A stretch of 64,000 nucleotides of DNA, from NCBI RefSeq assembly GCF_001429295.1, contig NZ_LMJL01000012.1:582263-646262 (forward strand), written 5' to 3'. The notes below the pieces were generated by a model, which worked only from the letters and a program-made list of their open reading frames with translations, did no database searches and was not told where the DNA came from. Each line of letters starts with the position of its first letter. Position 1 is the stretch's first letter. Shown piece by piece: positions 8,530 to 15,535 of this stretch. The translations under genes were made by a program, and so were the position numbers. This DNA is from Flavobacterium sp. Root935. Its GTDB lineage: Bacteria; Bacteroidota; Bacteroidia; Flavobacteriales; Flavobacteriaceae.

Positions 8530-9396
8530 ATGAAATGGATCACTAGGGAAAGACCTAAAATTGACCGAATTGCCTGTCCTTGGCTGATTCTGAATTTTGT
8601 TGATCCAGAAGCCGAGTTTATCTATGTCCCGTTTGATCAAGTTTTGCATAAAGCAAAAGAAATAAACGCCATTCCGTTTGATATCCCGAATGTAGAATTC
8701 ACGCATTATAATGAAGAATGTACTTTTGATTATATTATAAAAAAGTATAAAATTGTTGATCCAGCGGTTTTAATTATGGCAAAAATTGTTCGTGGCGCCG
8801 ATACTGATCGTCACGATCTTGCTAAAGAAGCAGCTGGACTTTGGGCAATTTCAGCTGGACTTTCGCATAACATTACTAATGATATTGAATTACTCCAAAC
8901 TGGATTAAAACTTTACGATGCTCTATACAGCTGGGCGAAATATCTGTATAAACAAAATCATCTGCAAAATAGTCCGTTCGAAAATTTACTGCACGAAGTT
9001 TATAATAAATTTTTGATTGAGAAAAAATCGAATCAAAAAACACCTGCATGGGTTAAAGAATTAAAAAATATTATTCAAGATCAAATAGATGCACAGTTTA
9101 CTTTTGACTTAAAGAAAATTTCTAGTGATTTAGAATTGAATCCATCTTATTTATCAAGAGAGTTTTCTAAGTATTTTGAAGACTTAAATTTCGGTGAATA
9201 TGTTCGAAAACTACGAATTGAAAAAGCCATAAACCTGATTCAAAATACAACTTATACTTTAACCGAAATAGCTTACATGACTGGATTTTCAGACCAAAGT
9301 CATTTCACCAGAATATTCAAGTTACAAACTGGAAAAAACCCTTCTTCTTATAGAAAAAATGCGCTAAAAAGTAATCCAGATACAAAAGGTAAATAG
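8530..9396 (+). CDS. Chromate-resistance (ChrB C-terminal type) domain fused to AraC DNA-binding domain
   Basis: A 288-residue protein with two parts. Residues 1 to about 150 match the chromate-resistance exported/ChrB C-terminal domain: WITRERPKIDRIACPWLI, FVDPEAEFIYVPFD, IPFDIPNVEFTHYNEECTF and IVRGADTDRHDL. Residues about 172-285 are a full AraC-type double helix-turn-helix: LKKISSDLELNPSYLSREFSKYF, then LTEIAYMTGFSDQSHFTRIFK and TGKNPSSYRK. In Proteobacteria ChrB-type proteins are chromate sensors next to the ChrA exporter. Here the sensor-like domain itself carries a regulator domain and no chrA is in the window. I infer a ligand-responsive transcription factor, perhaps for oxyanion or redox stress. 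Each domain call is firm; the function is inferred. Confidence 0.82.
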   Translation: MKWITRERPKIDRIACPWLILNFVDPEAEFIYVPFDQVLHKAKEINAIPFDIPNVEFTHYNEECTFDYIIKKYKIVDPAVLIMAKIVRGADTDRHDLAKEAAGLWAISAGLSHNITNDIELLQTGLKLYDALYSWAKYLYKQNHLQNSPFENLLHEVYNKFLIEKKSNQKTPAWVKELKNIIQDQIDAQFTFDLKKISSDLELNPSYLSREFSKYFEDLNFGEYVRKLRIEKAINLIQNTTYTLTEIAYMTGFSDQSHFTRIFKLQTGKNPSSYRKNALKSNPDTKGK

Positions 9397-9454
9397 TGTT
9401 CTATTTATAGATTTTCATTGTCAATAGTTTTGTTTTTTAATTAATAAAACTATT

Positions 9455-9955
9455 ATGATTTCATTGAGACACCTTTTCGCAATCACTTTATTCGCTTTAA
9501 GTTTGAATATATTTTCTCAAACTACTTATCCAAAAATCACAGGTTATTTTGGAATTCTTCACCCTATCGTGACCTTTAGCAGTGAACAAACAAACGTAAA
9601 TTTTAGAGATTATTATGCTGTCGGATTTCCAACTGGAATCAATATTTGGAAAAATCAGAAAATTGGTTTTTCTTTTGAAGTTGTGCCTAATATTAGAGTT
9701 CAGGGAAATAGTGATAAAGTGACGAATTTATTATTTCATCCCGGTGTTTTAGTCGCATTAGGAAACGGTTATACATTTGCAGGAAGAGCAGCTTTTGAAA
9801 GCAGCGGACGATATGGTATTACTCCAGTAATAAACAAAACGATTATAAAAAGTGAGAATTGCAGTTATTTTGCGGCTATTCCTGTTCCTATTCGTTTTGG
9901 CAACGATCATCCCGCATCTTTAACTATTGGTTTTCAATTCGGAATTGCTTTTTAA
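9455..9955 (+). CDS. Small secreted beta-rich protein, probably outer membrane
   Basis: A 166-residue protein with a signal peptide at 1-21 (LFAITLFALSLNIFS, then Q). The mature part is made of alternating short beta strands rich in Gly, Phe and Tyr, and it ends FGIAF with a C-terminal Phe, typical of outer-membrane barrels, although it is short for one. No family is recognised. It follows the ChrB-AraC fusion by 58 nt on the same strand and may be its target or only a neighbour. The gene to its right is convergent and begins 32 nt away with no evident terminator. Confidence 0.65.
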   Translation: MISLRHLFAITLFALSLNIFSQTTYPKITGYFGILHPIVTFSSEQTNVNFRDYYAVGFPTGINIWKNQKIGFSFEVVPNIRVQGNSDKVTNLLFHPGVLVALGNGYTFAGRAAFESSGRYGITPVINKTIIKSENCSYFAAIPVPIRFGNDHPASLTIGFQFGIAF

Positions 9956-9987
9956 AATCGCTTAAAAAAAATGAAACGTCACATGTT

Positions 9988-10458
9988 TTATTTAATTTCA
10001 AAAATCCGAATAAATTTTTCTTCTAATTTTTTCCTTTTCCTTTCTTCTTTCCATCTGGAATAGAAAGCCATAAAAAGTAAAAATAAGTTAACGATTGTAG
10101 AGGCACGTCTGAGTCCTTTTGCAAAAAAAAGAAAAAATATATTAATTGCCAGTATCAGAACAATTGGAGCATATTTCACCCAAGCGTATTGAAGTGTACT
10201 AACAGGTTCGACATTGTAATTTATTTGAAGTCTATTGTTAATATTCTCGTAGTTTCCTTTTACAAGAAAAACTGCTGAAGACTTTGCTGAATTTACTGTT
10301 AAACTAAAACTTCTATCATCAAAAAATCCATAAAAGGGCTTTATTGGTCCAGATAAAGGAAATATTCTCGATTGTCCTAAGAGTTCTTTTGGAGAACCAA
10401 TTTCTGTATTGTCTTTTAATCTTGTTCGGAATTCAGCGATACTTAATTTTGATTCCAT
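9988..10458 (-). CDS. Hypothetical two-helix membrane protein
   Basis: A 156-residue protein. Residues 1-95 are soluble and beta-rich (RFYGFFDDRS-like and FLVKGNYENINNRLQINYNVEP). Two membrane helices follow: IVLILAINIFFLFFA and a second one around IVNLFLLFMAFYSRW. The tail is strongly basic (EERKRKKLEEKF). The layout, a soluble domain followed by paired helices, resembles the general YcxB-like plan of small bacterial membrane proteins, but I cannot assign a family. It is convergent with the gene at 9455 and 58 nt downstream of the lprI-like gene, possibly in one transcript with it. Confidence 0.6.
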   Translation of the reverse strand: MESKLSIAEFRTRLKDNTEIGSPKELLGQSRIFPLSGPIKPFYGFFDDRSFSLTVNSAKSSAVFLVKGNYENINNRLQINYNVEPVSTLQYAWVKYAPIVLILAINIFFLFFAKGLRRASTIVNLFLLFMAFYSRWKEERKRKKLEEKFIRIFEIK

Positions 10459-10516
10459 TAATTCCGATTTGAAGTTTGATTGGCAAACTTTTTTGTTATT
10501 AGCTTAAAATACTTTT

Positions 10517-10921
10517 TTAAATTTTTCGAATAAGTTCCTTTACCCGAGCAAAAACATAATTGGCCTCTTCATCATAAATAACCATATCAAAATCTCTGGT
10601 TCCTTCGGTAAAAATACCTTGCTTTTTGGTGTCTGTATATAACTGCTGAAAATATTGATCGCGCTTTTTGAGCCAGTCTAACTGCTCTTTTTTTAACTTA
10701 GACTGTTCTTTCGGACTTATTTTATTTTTTAAATTCTTATACACAACATTTAGCAAACTATCTGACTGGTTGTAATAGGCGTAAGAACAATTGCTCATCG
10801 CACTGCCTTTATCTAAGCATTTCTGATACTCTGCTTTCAGTTTTGAAACTGTTTCTAATGTTTGCGAATTAGATTTCACTGCAATCAAAACAAACAATAT
10901 TACAAGTGCTTTTTGAATCAT
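10517..10921 (-). CDS. LprI/DUF1311-family secreted protein
   Basis: A 134-residue protein with a signal peptide (1-19, ending KSNS). The mature part has the DUF1311 pattern: KAEYQKCLDKG, MSNCSYAYYNQSDSLLNVVYKNL, and LKKEQLDWLKKRDQYFQQLY, with two Cys (about 35 and 45) likely forming a disulfide. Family members such as LprI inhibit lysozyme in mycobacteria, but most are uncharacterised periplasmic proteins, so that role is not claimed here. It is flanked by a phased-word repeat upstream and the two-helix membrane protein downstream. Confidence 0.8.
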   Translation of the reverse strand: MIQKALVILFVLIAVKSNSQTLETVSKLKAEYQKCLDKGSAMSNCSYAYYNQSDSLLNVVYKNLKNKISPKEQSKLKKEQLDWLKKRDQYFQQLYTDTKKQGIFTEGTRDFDMVIYDEEANYVFARVKELIRKI

Positions 10922-10954
10922 ATTCTATGTTTTTTTGTTCAGGTTTCTTTTTTT

Positions 10955-11024
10955 GTTTCAGGTTTCAAGTTACAGTGTATTGGTTTATCGCACAGCATAA
11001 AACGTGAAACCTGAAACGTGAAAC
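10955..11024. repeat. Heptad-phased inverted repeat (GTTTC core)
   Basis: GTTTCAG, GTTTCAA and GTTACAG follow each other in exact 7-nt phase at 10955-10975. After a loop with TCGCACAGCATAAAA, GTGAAAC, CTGAAAC and GTGAAAC run in phase at 11004-11024. The same loop core recurs at 36692 and, less exactly, at 63105. Confidence 0.75.
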
Positions 11025-11035
11025 AAAATCATTTA

Positions 11036-11524
11036 TTATTCAACAATACTTTTTACCATATCTTCAAGGGCTTTTCCGTGAATATTTTTGGCTAAAATAA
11101 TTCCATTTTTATCTACTAAAAAATTCAAGGGAACAGATTGAAGCATATAATCTCCTACAACTGGAGAAGTCCAATATTTTAAATCACTTACTTGTGTCCA
11201 CGGTAATTTTCCTTTTGCAATTGCTCCCAGCCAAAGCGGTTTTTTAGTATCCATAGAAACGCTGTAGATTGTAAATTTATCAGGATAAGCATTATACATT
11301 TTTAGTAATGTTGGCTGTTCTTTAATACAGGGTCCGCACCAAGAAGCCCAAAAATCTACTAAAACCAATTCTCCTCTTAAGGAAGAAAGTGCAATGTTAT
11401 TTCCTTTCGTATCAGGAAGATCTATTTCTGGAGCAATATCGCCTACATCAACTCCAACAACCTGAGCTTTTGTACTAGTTATAACACAACATAAGAATCC
11501 TAAAATAAGTAATGTTTTCTTCAT
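11036..11524 (-). CDS. TlpA-family thioredoxin-like protein
   Basis: A 162-residue thiol-disulfide protein. A signal peptide (about 1-20, GFLCCVITSTKA) exports it to the periplasm. The thioredoxin fold carries the active site Trp-Cys-Gly-Pro-Cys in FWASWCGPCIKEQ (Cys63, Cys66), with APEIDLPDTKGN as the peroxiredoxin/TlpA-type first strand and VPLNFLVDKNG carrying the cis-proline. It should reduce or isomerise disulfides in exported proteins or help cytochrome c maturation; no partner is encoded next to it. The two Cys in the signal segment are not in a convincing lipobox. Confidence 0.9.
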   Translation of the reverse strand: MKKTLLILGFLCCVITSTKAQVVGVDVGDIAPEIDLPDTKGNNIALSSLRGELVLVDFWASWCGPCIKEQPTLLKMYNAYPDKFTIYSVSMDTKKPLWLGAIAKGKLPWTQVSDLKYWTSPVVGDYMLQSVPLNFLVDKNGIILAKNIHGKALEDMVKSIVE

Positions 11525-11637
11525 AATTGATTAAGTTTTTGTTTTTTGGGCTGTTTTTTAATCTCCAAACAAATATAAATACTTCTTCATAAATCTTCTC
11601 CTCCATCATAAAATTATCCTAAATAAATTATACTTAA

Positions 11638-11667
11638 TTGGTATATCGGGAAAAGTCGATATATTTG
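11638..11667 (+). promoter_or_regulatory. Flavobacterial promoter for the arsR-type/OYE operon
   Basis: TTG at 11638-11640, a 19-nt spacer and TATATTTG at 11660-11667 match the Bacteroidota consensus exactly. The ATG follows only 4 nt later, so the transcript has little or no leader. Confidence 0.75.
11642..11663. promoter_or_regulatory. Likely ArsR-type operator inside the promoter
   Basis: TATATCG (11642-11648) and CGATATA (11657-11663) form a perfect 7-bp inverted repeat with an 8-nt spacer. It sits in the -33/-7 spacer and overlaps the -7 element, the classic place for an autorepressor to block polymerase. Confidence 0.6.
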
Positions 11668-11671
11668 CAGC

Positions 11672-11974
11672 ATGGAAACGATAGAAATATTTAAAGCTTT
11701 GTCAAACAAGTCCAGACTGCAAATGCTGGAATGGCTTAAAGAACCCGAAATCAATTTTCCTGATCAATTGCAGCATGCAGGATTTGAACATGGTGTTTGT
11801 GTTGGTCAGATTCAAGCCAAGGCTGGTTTGACACAATCTACAGTATCTGAATACTTGTCTATTTTACAGCGCGCCGGCTTTATCGAGTCTAAACGTGTTG
11901 GACAATGGACTTACTATAAACGCAACGAAGGTGCCTTTGAAGCACTCAGTAAATTAATTCAATCTAATTTGTAA
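11672..11974 (+). CDS. ArsR-family winged-helix repressor
   Basis: A 100-residue winged-helix protein of the ArsR/SmtB family. It begins EIFKALSNKSRLQMLEWLK, continues with the recognition helix LTQSTVSEYLSILQRAGFIESKR and ends with the wing GQWTYYKRNE. The usual ELCVCDL metal site is replaced by HGVCVGQIQ with a single Cys, so classical As/Cd sensing is doubtful and a thiol or electrophile sensor is more likely. The start 7 nt from the downstream Old Yellow Enzyme stop-to-start gap shows an operon, and the promoter overlaps an inverted repeat. I infer autorepression and control of the flavoenzyme in response to a reactive compound. Confidence 0.9.
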   Translation: METIEIFKALSNKSRLQMLEWLKEPEINFPDQLQHAGFEHGVCVGQIQAKAGLTQSTVSEYLSILQRAGFIESKRVGQWTYYKRNEGAFEALSKLIQSNL

Positions 11975-11981
11975 AATTACT

Positions 11982-13088
11982 ATGAGTACAAACAACCTGT
12001 TTTCTCCATTTAACTTAAAAACGTTAAATCTGAAAAACCGAATCGTAATGGCGCCAATGACGCGCTCATTTTCTCCAAACGGAGTTCCAACTGACGAAGT
12101 AGCAGCTTACTATGAAAAAAGAGCTGAAGGCGAAGTTGGTTTAATATTATCTGAAGGAACTGTAATTGACAGACCTTCATCATCAAACGATGCTAATGTG
12201 CCGCATTTTTACGGAGATTTAGCTTTAAACGGATGGAAAAAAGTTATAGACGAAGTTCACGCAGCTGGAGGTTCTATGGGACCGCAGATCTGGCATATGG
12301 GAATTATGGACAATCATCAATCAGGATGGGTTCCTCCAGTTCCTTTTGAAGGTCCGTCTGGATTAAATCGTCCTGATTTTAGAAACGGAGTTTCTATGAC
12401 AGAAAAGGACATTGAAGATACTATCCTGGCTTTTGGTAAAGCAGCTGCTGATGCTAAAAGACTAGGTTTTGACACTATCGAAATTCACGGTGCACACGGT
12501 TATTTAATTGACCAGTTTTTTAGAGCTGAAACGAATTTGCGTGAAGATATTTACGGTGGAAAAACACTGCCGGAACGTAACCGTTTTGCTATTGAAGTAG
12601 TAAAAGAAATTAGAAAACAAGTTGGGAATGATTTTGCTGTTATCATGCGTTTTTCTCAATTTAAACCTTCTGATTACAATTATAAATTGGCTAAAAACCC
12701 ACAGGAATTAGAAGCTTGGCTTACTCCTCTTGTTGATGCTGGTGTTGATATTATTCACGCGTCGCAACGCCGTTTCTGGGAACCTGAATTCGAAGATTCT
12801 GATTTGAATTTTGCTGGATGGGCTAAAAAGGTAACTGGAGCACCAACTATTACTGTTGGTTCTGTTGGATTATCTGGTGATTTCTTTGGTGCTTTTGCCG
12901 GGGAAAGTTCACAGCCAACTTCTTTAGAAGAACTAAACAGACGTTTCGACAGAGGCGATTTTGATTTAGTTGCTGTTGGAAGACCTCTTTTATCTGATCC
13001 GAATTGGGTTGCTAAAATTAAAGCAGGCAAAACAGATCAATTAAAAGGTTTTAGTAAAGAAGCTTTGGGACAATTGGTTTTAGAATAA
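11982..13088 (+). CDS. Old Yellow Enzyme-type NADH:flavin oxidoreductase
   Basis: A 368-residue FMN-dependent ene-reductase of the OYE/NemA family, a TIM barrel in the cytoplasm reducing activated C=C bonds, nitro compounds or quinones. It shows FSPFNLKTLNLKNRIVMAPMTR at the start, GPQIWHMGIM, the FMN/substrate segment IEIHGAHGYLIDQF and the C-terminal VAVGRPLLSDPNW. It starts 7 nt after the arsR-type gene, which most likely represses it. Pairs of ArsR-like repressors with OYE enzymes occur widely and respond to electrophiles in the cases studied. The natural substrate is not visible. Confidence 0.92.
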   Translation: MSTNNLFSPFNLKTLNLKNRIVMAPMTRSFSPNGVPTDEVAAYYEKRAEGEVGLILSEGTVIDRPSSSNDANVPHFYGDLALNGWKKVIDEVHAAGGSMGPQIWHMGIMDNHQSGWVPPVPFEGPSGLNRPDFRNGVSMTEKDIEDTILAFGKAAADAKRLGFDTIEIHGAHGYLIDQFFRAETNLREDIYGGKTLPERNRFAIEVVKEIRKQVGNDFAVIMRFSQFKPSDYNYKLAKNPQELEAWLTPLVDAGVDIIHASQRRFWEPEFEDSDLNFAGWAKKVTGAPTITVGSVGLSGDFFGAFAGESSQPTSLEELNRRFDRGDFDLVAVGRPLLSDPNWVAKIKAGKTDQLKGFSKEALGQLVLE

Positions 13089-13181
13089 GTTTTTTTTTAA
13101 AAGGTACATAGTTACAAAGGTTCAAAGGGGCAGAGTTTTCCCTTTGAACCTTTTTTTTATTTTGGTTCCTTATATAAAGAC

Positions 13182-13213
13182 AAAAGGGATAAACTTAATT
13201 ATTTATCCCTTTT
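13182..13213. terminator. Terminator-like hairpin in first repeat copy
   Basis: AAAAGGGATAAA (13182-13193) pairs with TTTATCCCTTTT (13202-13213), followed by T residues. It would end transcripts of the OYE gene. Confidence 0.65.
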
Positions 13214-13322
13214 TTGAATGTCATAACTAACAAAATATTTTATTTAAGGTTCAAAGTTGCAAAGGCTCAAAGGGACAAAGTTTTTCCTTTTTACCTTTTT
13301 TATTTTGGTTTCTTATAAAGAC

Positions 13323-13354
13323 AAAAGGGATAAACAATTAAGTTTATCCCTTTT
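13323..13354. terminator. Terminator-like hairpin in second repeat copy
   Basis: AAAAGGGATAAAC (13323-13335) pairs with GTTTATCCCTTTT (13342-13354). It is a duplicate of the first hairpin and, read leftward, could also end the convergent acyltransferase transcript. Confidence 0.6.
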
Positions 13355-13475
13355 TTGAATGTCATAACTAACAAAATTAAGAGATTCAATATTTTTATTT
13401 AAGGCTCAGAGAAACAAAGGTCCAAAGGGACAAAGTTTTTCCTTTGAGCCTTTGTCCCTTTGCCTCTTTGCCACT

Positions 13476-14612
13476 CTAAAAAACTTTTTTCTTTTGGAAT
13501 TTATTCTGAAGCCACATTCTAACAGGTTCGTCGTATAATTTCAAACATACAAATGCCATGACAATACTAGCGATTAAAACTCCAATACCCTCTAAATATC
13601 CATTTTCCATTGAAACTTTGTTATCTACAACCCATGCTGTAAACCAATAAATTAACGGATAATGTGTAATGTAAATTGGGTACGAAATATCACCAAGAAG
13701 TTTGCAGATTTTAAGCGAAAACTCATTTTTAATCTCTCCGCCTGCGCCAATGGCAACGATAATTGGAAAAACTAAAATGATACAGAAAGATTCATATAAC
13801 CCATTTATCCAAAGGCTGTTTTCGTCTCCAAATCTTGGCAAAGCTAAAACAATAGTTATTAGAATACTGCAAACCCAAAAAGCATTTTTTACATGAATTA
13901 ATTTTCCTAAACGGCACAACAAAACTCCAGCAAAAAACGGATAAAGCAAACGTGTAAAACCTACATTCATCTGCTCCAGATTTAATGACCAGCCACCGAT
14001 TACATCACCTTTAGGTCCAAAAACCGTATAATTAATTAACAGTCCGGCAAATATCAATACAAAAACTGATAGTACTTTATTCGAAAATTTACGAAAGATT
14101 AAGGCGTACAAGATATTTGCAATATATTCGAAAAAAAGTGACCATGCCGGACCATTTAAAGGATGCATTTCTCCCCAGCCTCTAATTTCTAACGAAGGCG
14201 GGATTGGTAATAATGTAAAACCGATTATCATGGTTAAAATAACTTTCCAAACGGCCATATCTCCAATCATTGGAAATAAAATATCAGATGCTTGAAAATA
14301 GTAAAATATAGCGCCAATGATCATCCCCATAATCACCATGGGCTGCAGGCGGATTAATCTGCGTTTGTAAAATTCCCATTGTCCCATTTTCGCCCAGCGA
14401 TCATCATAAGCATACGCTACAACAAATCCTGATAAAAGAAAAAAGAAGTCAACAGCCAAATAACCGTGATTGATAATTTGTACAAAACGGTTTCCACCGC
14501 TAAAAGCTTCAAAAATATGAAAAGCAACTACCAAAATAGCTGCTACACCACGCAATCCATCAAGAATTTCGTAATGTTTTTTTGGTTTAATATCAGATGA
14601 AATTGAACTCAT
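13476..14612 (-). CDS. Acyltransferase 3 family membrane protein
   Basis: A 378-residue integral membrane O-acyltransferase with about ten hydrophobic helices. The N-terminal signature EILDGLRGVAAILVVAFHIFEAF holds the catalytic His and the conserved RG pair, followed by HGYLAVDFFFLLSGFVVAYAY. Such enzymes acetylate sugars in surface polysaccharides, glycans or antibiotics; the acceptor is unknown. It lies at the end of a leftward row after the GH3 enzyme and the DUF1349 protein, which suggests but does not prove a role in sugar metabolism. The gap upstream is 125 nt with a short tandem repeat. Confidence 0.9.
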   Translation of the reverse strand: MSSISSDIKPKKHYEILDGLRGVAAILVVAFHIFEAFSGGNRFVQIINHGYLAVDFFFLLSGFVVAYAYDDRWAKMGQWEFYKRRLIRLQPMVIMGMIIGAIFYYFQASDILFPMIGDMAVWKVILTMIIGFTLLPIPPSLEIRGWGEMHPLNGPAWSLFFEYIANILYALIFRKFSNKVLSVFVLIFAGLLINYTVFGPKGDVIGGWSLNLEQMNVGFTRLLYPFFAGVLLCRLGKLIHVKNAFWVCSILITIVLALPRFGDENSLWINGLYESFCIILVFPIIVAIGAGGEIKNEFSLKICKLLGDISYPIYITHYPLIYWFTAWVVDNKVSMENGYLEGIGVLIASIVMAFVCLKLYDEPVRMWLQNKFQKKKVF

Positions 14613-14646
14613 TTGTTTTGGGTTTCAGTTAGGTTAGGTTTTAATT

Positions 14647-14674
14647 GCAGATTTTAGATTGCAGATTTTAGATT
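14647..14674. repeat. Tandem 14-mer GCAGATTTTAGATT x2
   Basis: Two perfect head-to-tail copies at 14647-14660 and 14661-14674, followed by TTCTGC. It is made of two 7-nt words and fits the heptad pattern seen elsewhere. Confidence 0.7.
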
Positions 14675-14737
14675 TTCTGCACTCTGAAAATTTGAAAATT
14701 AAGTTTGGAATTTGGAGTTTTTAAATTGAAATTTAAT

Positions 14738-15385
14738 CTACTGGTGATTTTTAAGCCACTCTGTTCTTCTTTGATCTGGTAAATGCTTTACAGAGAAGTT
14801 CTCAAATTTGGCTTCAAAACCTTTTCCGTCTGGAGAAGCGGCCATCAAACCAACCATAACTGGCGTATTGTCCTGTAATGGTGCATTTCTCGTCATAATA
14901 TAGTTTTTATCATCAAAAGAATAAAAGACTTCAACAGCATCTAATCTTCTCACGGCTTTGATCCAGATAAAAGGCGGTGCTTTTTCTAAAGTTGTAACAC
15001 TCCAATCGCTTTTGTCGTGCGTTACAACAGTGCTGATATTAAATTTTCCGTCCACAAATTCTACTCCAGTTTTGATGTAGTTTTTTTCATCAACGCGGAT
15101 CATTAATCCCATTTGGTCAAAACGGGCAATGTAATTTCCAGTTAGTTTTACTTTGGCTTCAAATTCACCTCCATAATTAGCGTAGTAAAAAGGTGCATCG
15201 TCAACAGTAAATCCGTAATGCGAAATTCTCCAGTAATCGCTGTTTGCTGTTACGTTCATTATTAATGCATTGTTTTTAATTTCCCATTTTTCAGGTTCAT
15301 TAAACCATTGCATTTTATTTAAAGTCTGCGCTGAAAGGTTCTGAAACAATACAAAACCAATCGTTAATAATAATATTCGTTTCAT
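14738..15385 (-). CDS. Secreted DUF1349 (lectin-like fold) protein
   Basis: A 215-residue exported protein with a signal peptide (1-19, ending LSAQ). The mature domain has the DUF1349 pattern: KMQWFNEPEKWEIKNNALIM, GEFEAKVKLTGNYIARFDQMGLMIRVDEKNYIKTGVEF and MVGLMAASPDGKGFEAKFENF. The fold is concanavalin-like and related to glucanase/lectin sandwiches; regulation or binding of sugars is typical but unproven. It follows the GH3 glucosidase by 150 nt on the same strand, separated by a possible terminator. It may be a companion in glycan use. Confidence 0.85.
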   Translation of the reverse strand: MKRILLLTIGFVLFQNLSAQTLNKMQWFNEPEKWEIKNNALIMNVTANSDYWRISHYGFTVDDAPFYYANYGGEFEAKVKLTGNYIARFDQMGLMIRVDEKNYIKTGVEFVDGKFNISTVVTHDKSDWSVTTLEKAPPFIWIKAVRRLDAVEVFYSFDDKNYIMTRNAPLQDNTPVMVGLMAASPDGKGFEAKFENFSVKHLPDQRRTEWLKNHQ

Positions 15386-15474
15386 TTATAATTTGATTAT
15401 TTATTTTAAAAAAAAGCAAAACTTCTAACGTTTCACATTTATCATTTTTACATCTAACTTTTTAAGACAAAAGC

Positions 15475-15504
15475 AAAGCTGCAAATTTTGACACTTGCAG
15501 CTTT
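15475..15504 (-). terminator. Hairpin after the GH3 gene
   Basis: AAAGCTGCAA (15475-15484) and TTGCAGCTTT (15495-15504) form a 10-bp stem with a 10-nt loop, followed on the minus strand by a T-rich stretch. It lies 31 nt past the GH3 stop. Confidence 0.65.
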
Positions 15505-15535
15505 ACAAACCAACCAATTTTTAGAAATAAAAAAC

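Larger units (their letters stand above)
13099..13472. repeat. Tandem block of about 2.5 copies of a 150-bp unit
   Basis: This 386-nt gene-free stretch consists of two full copies and one partial copy of a unit. Each copy has an octad-phased tract of CAAAGG-type words (in copy one AGGTACAT, AGTTACAA... from 13102), a return arm such as CCTTTGAA, then TATTTTGGTT, GACAAAAGGGATAAA hairpin and TGTCATAACTAACAAAAT. Copy boundaries are about 13099, 13247 and 13402. The third copy has only the word part, with both arms intact up to 13472. No ORF is supported here. Confidence 0.8.

Noticed and set aside
8530..9396. Plain AraC regulator
   Set aside because: The first 150 residues are a distinct chromate-resistance-type domain, not a cupin-like AraC sensor.
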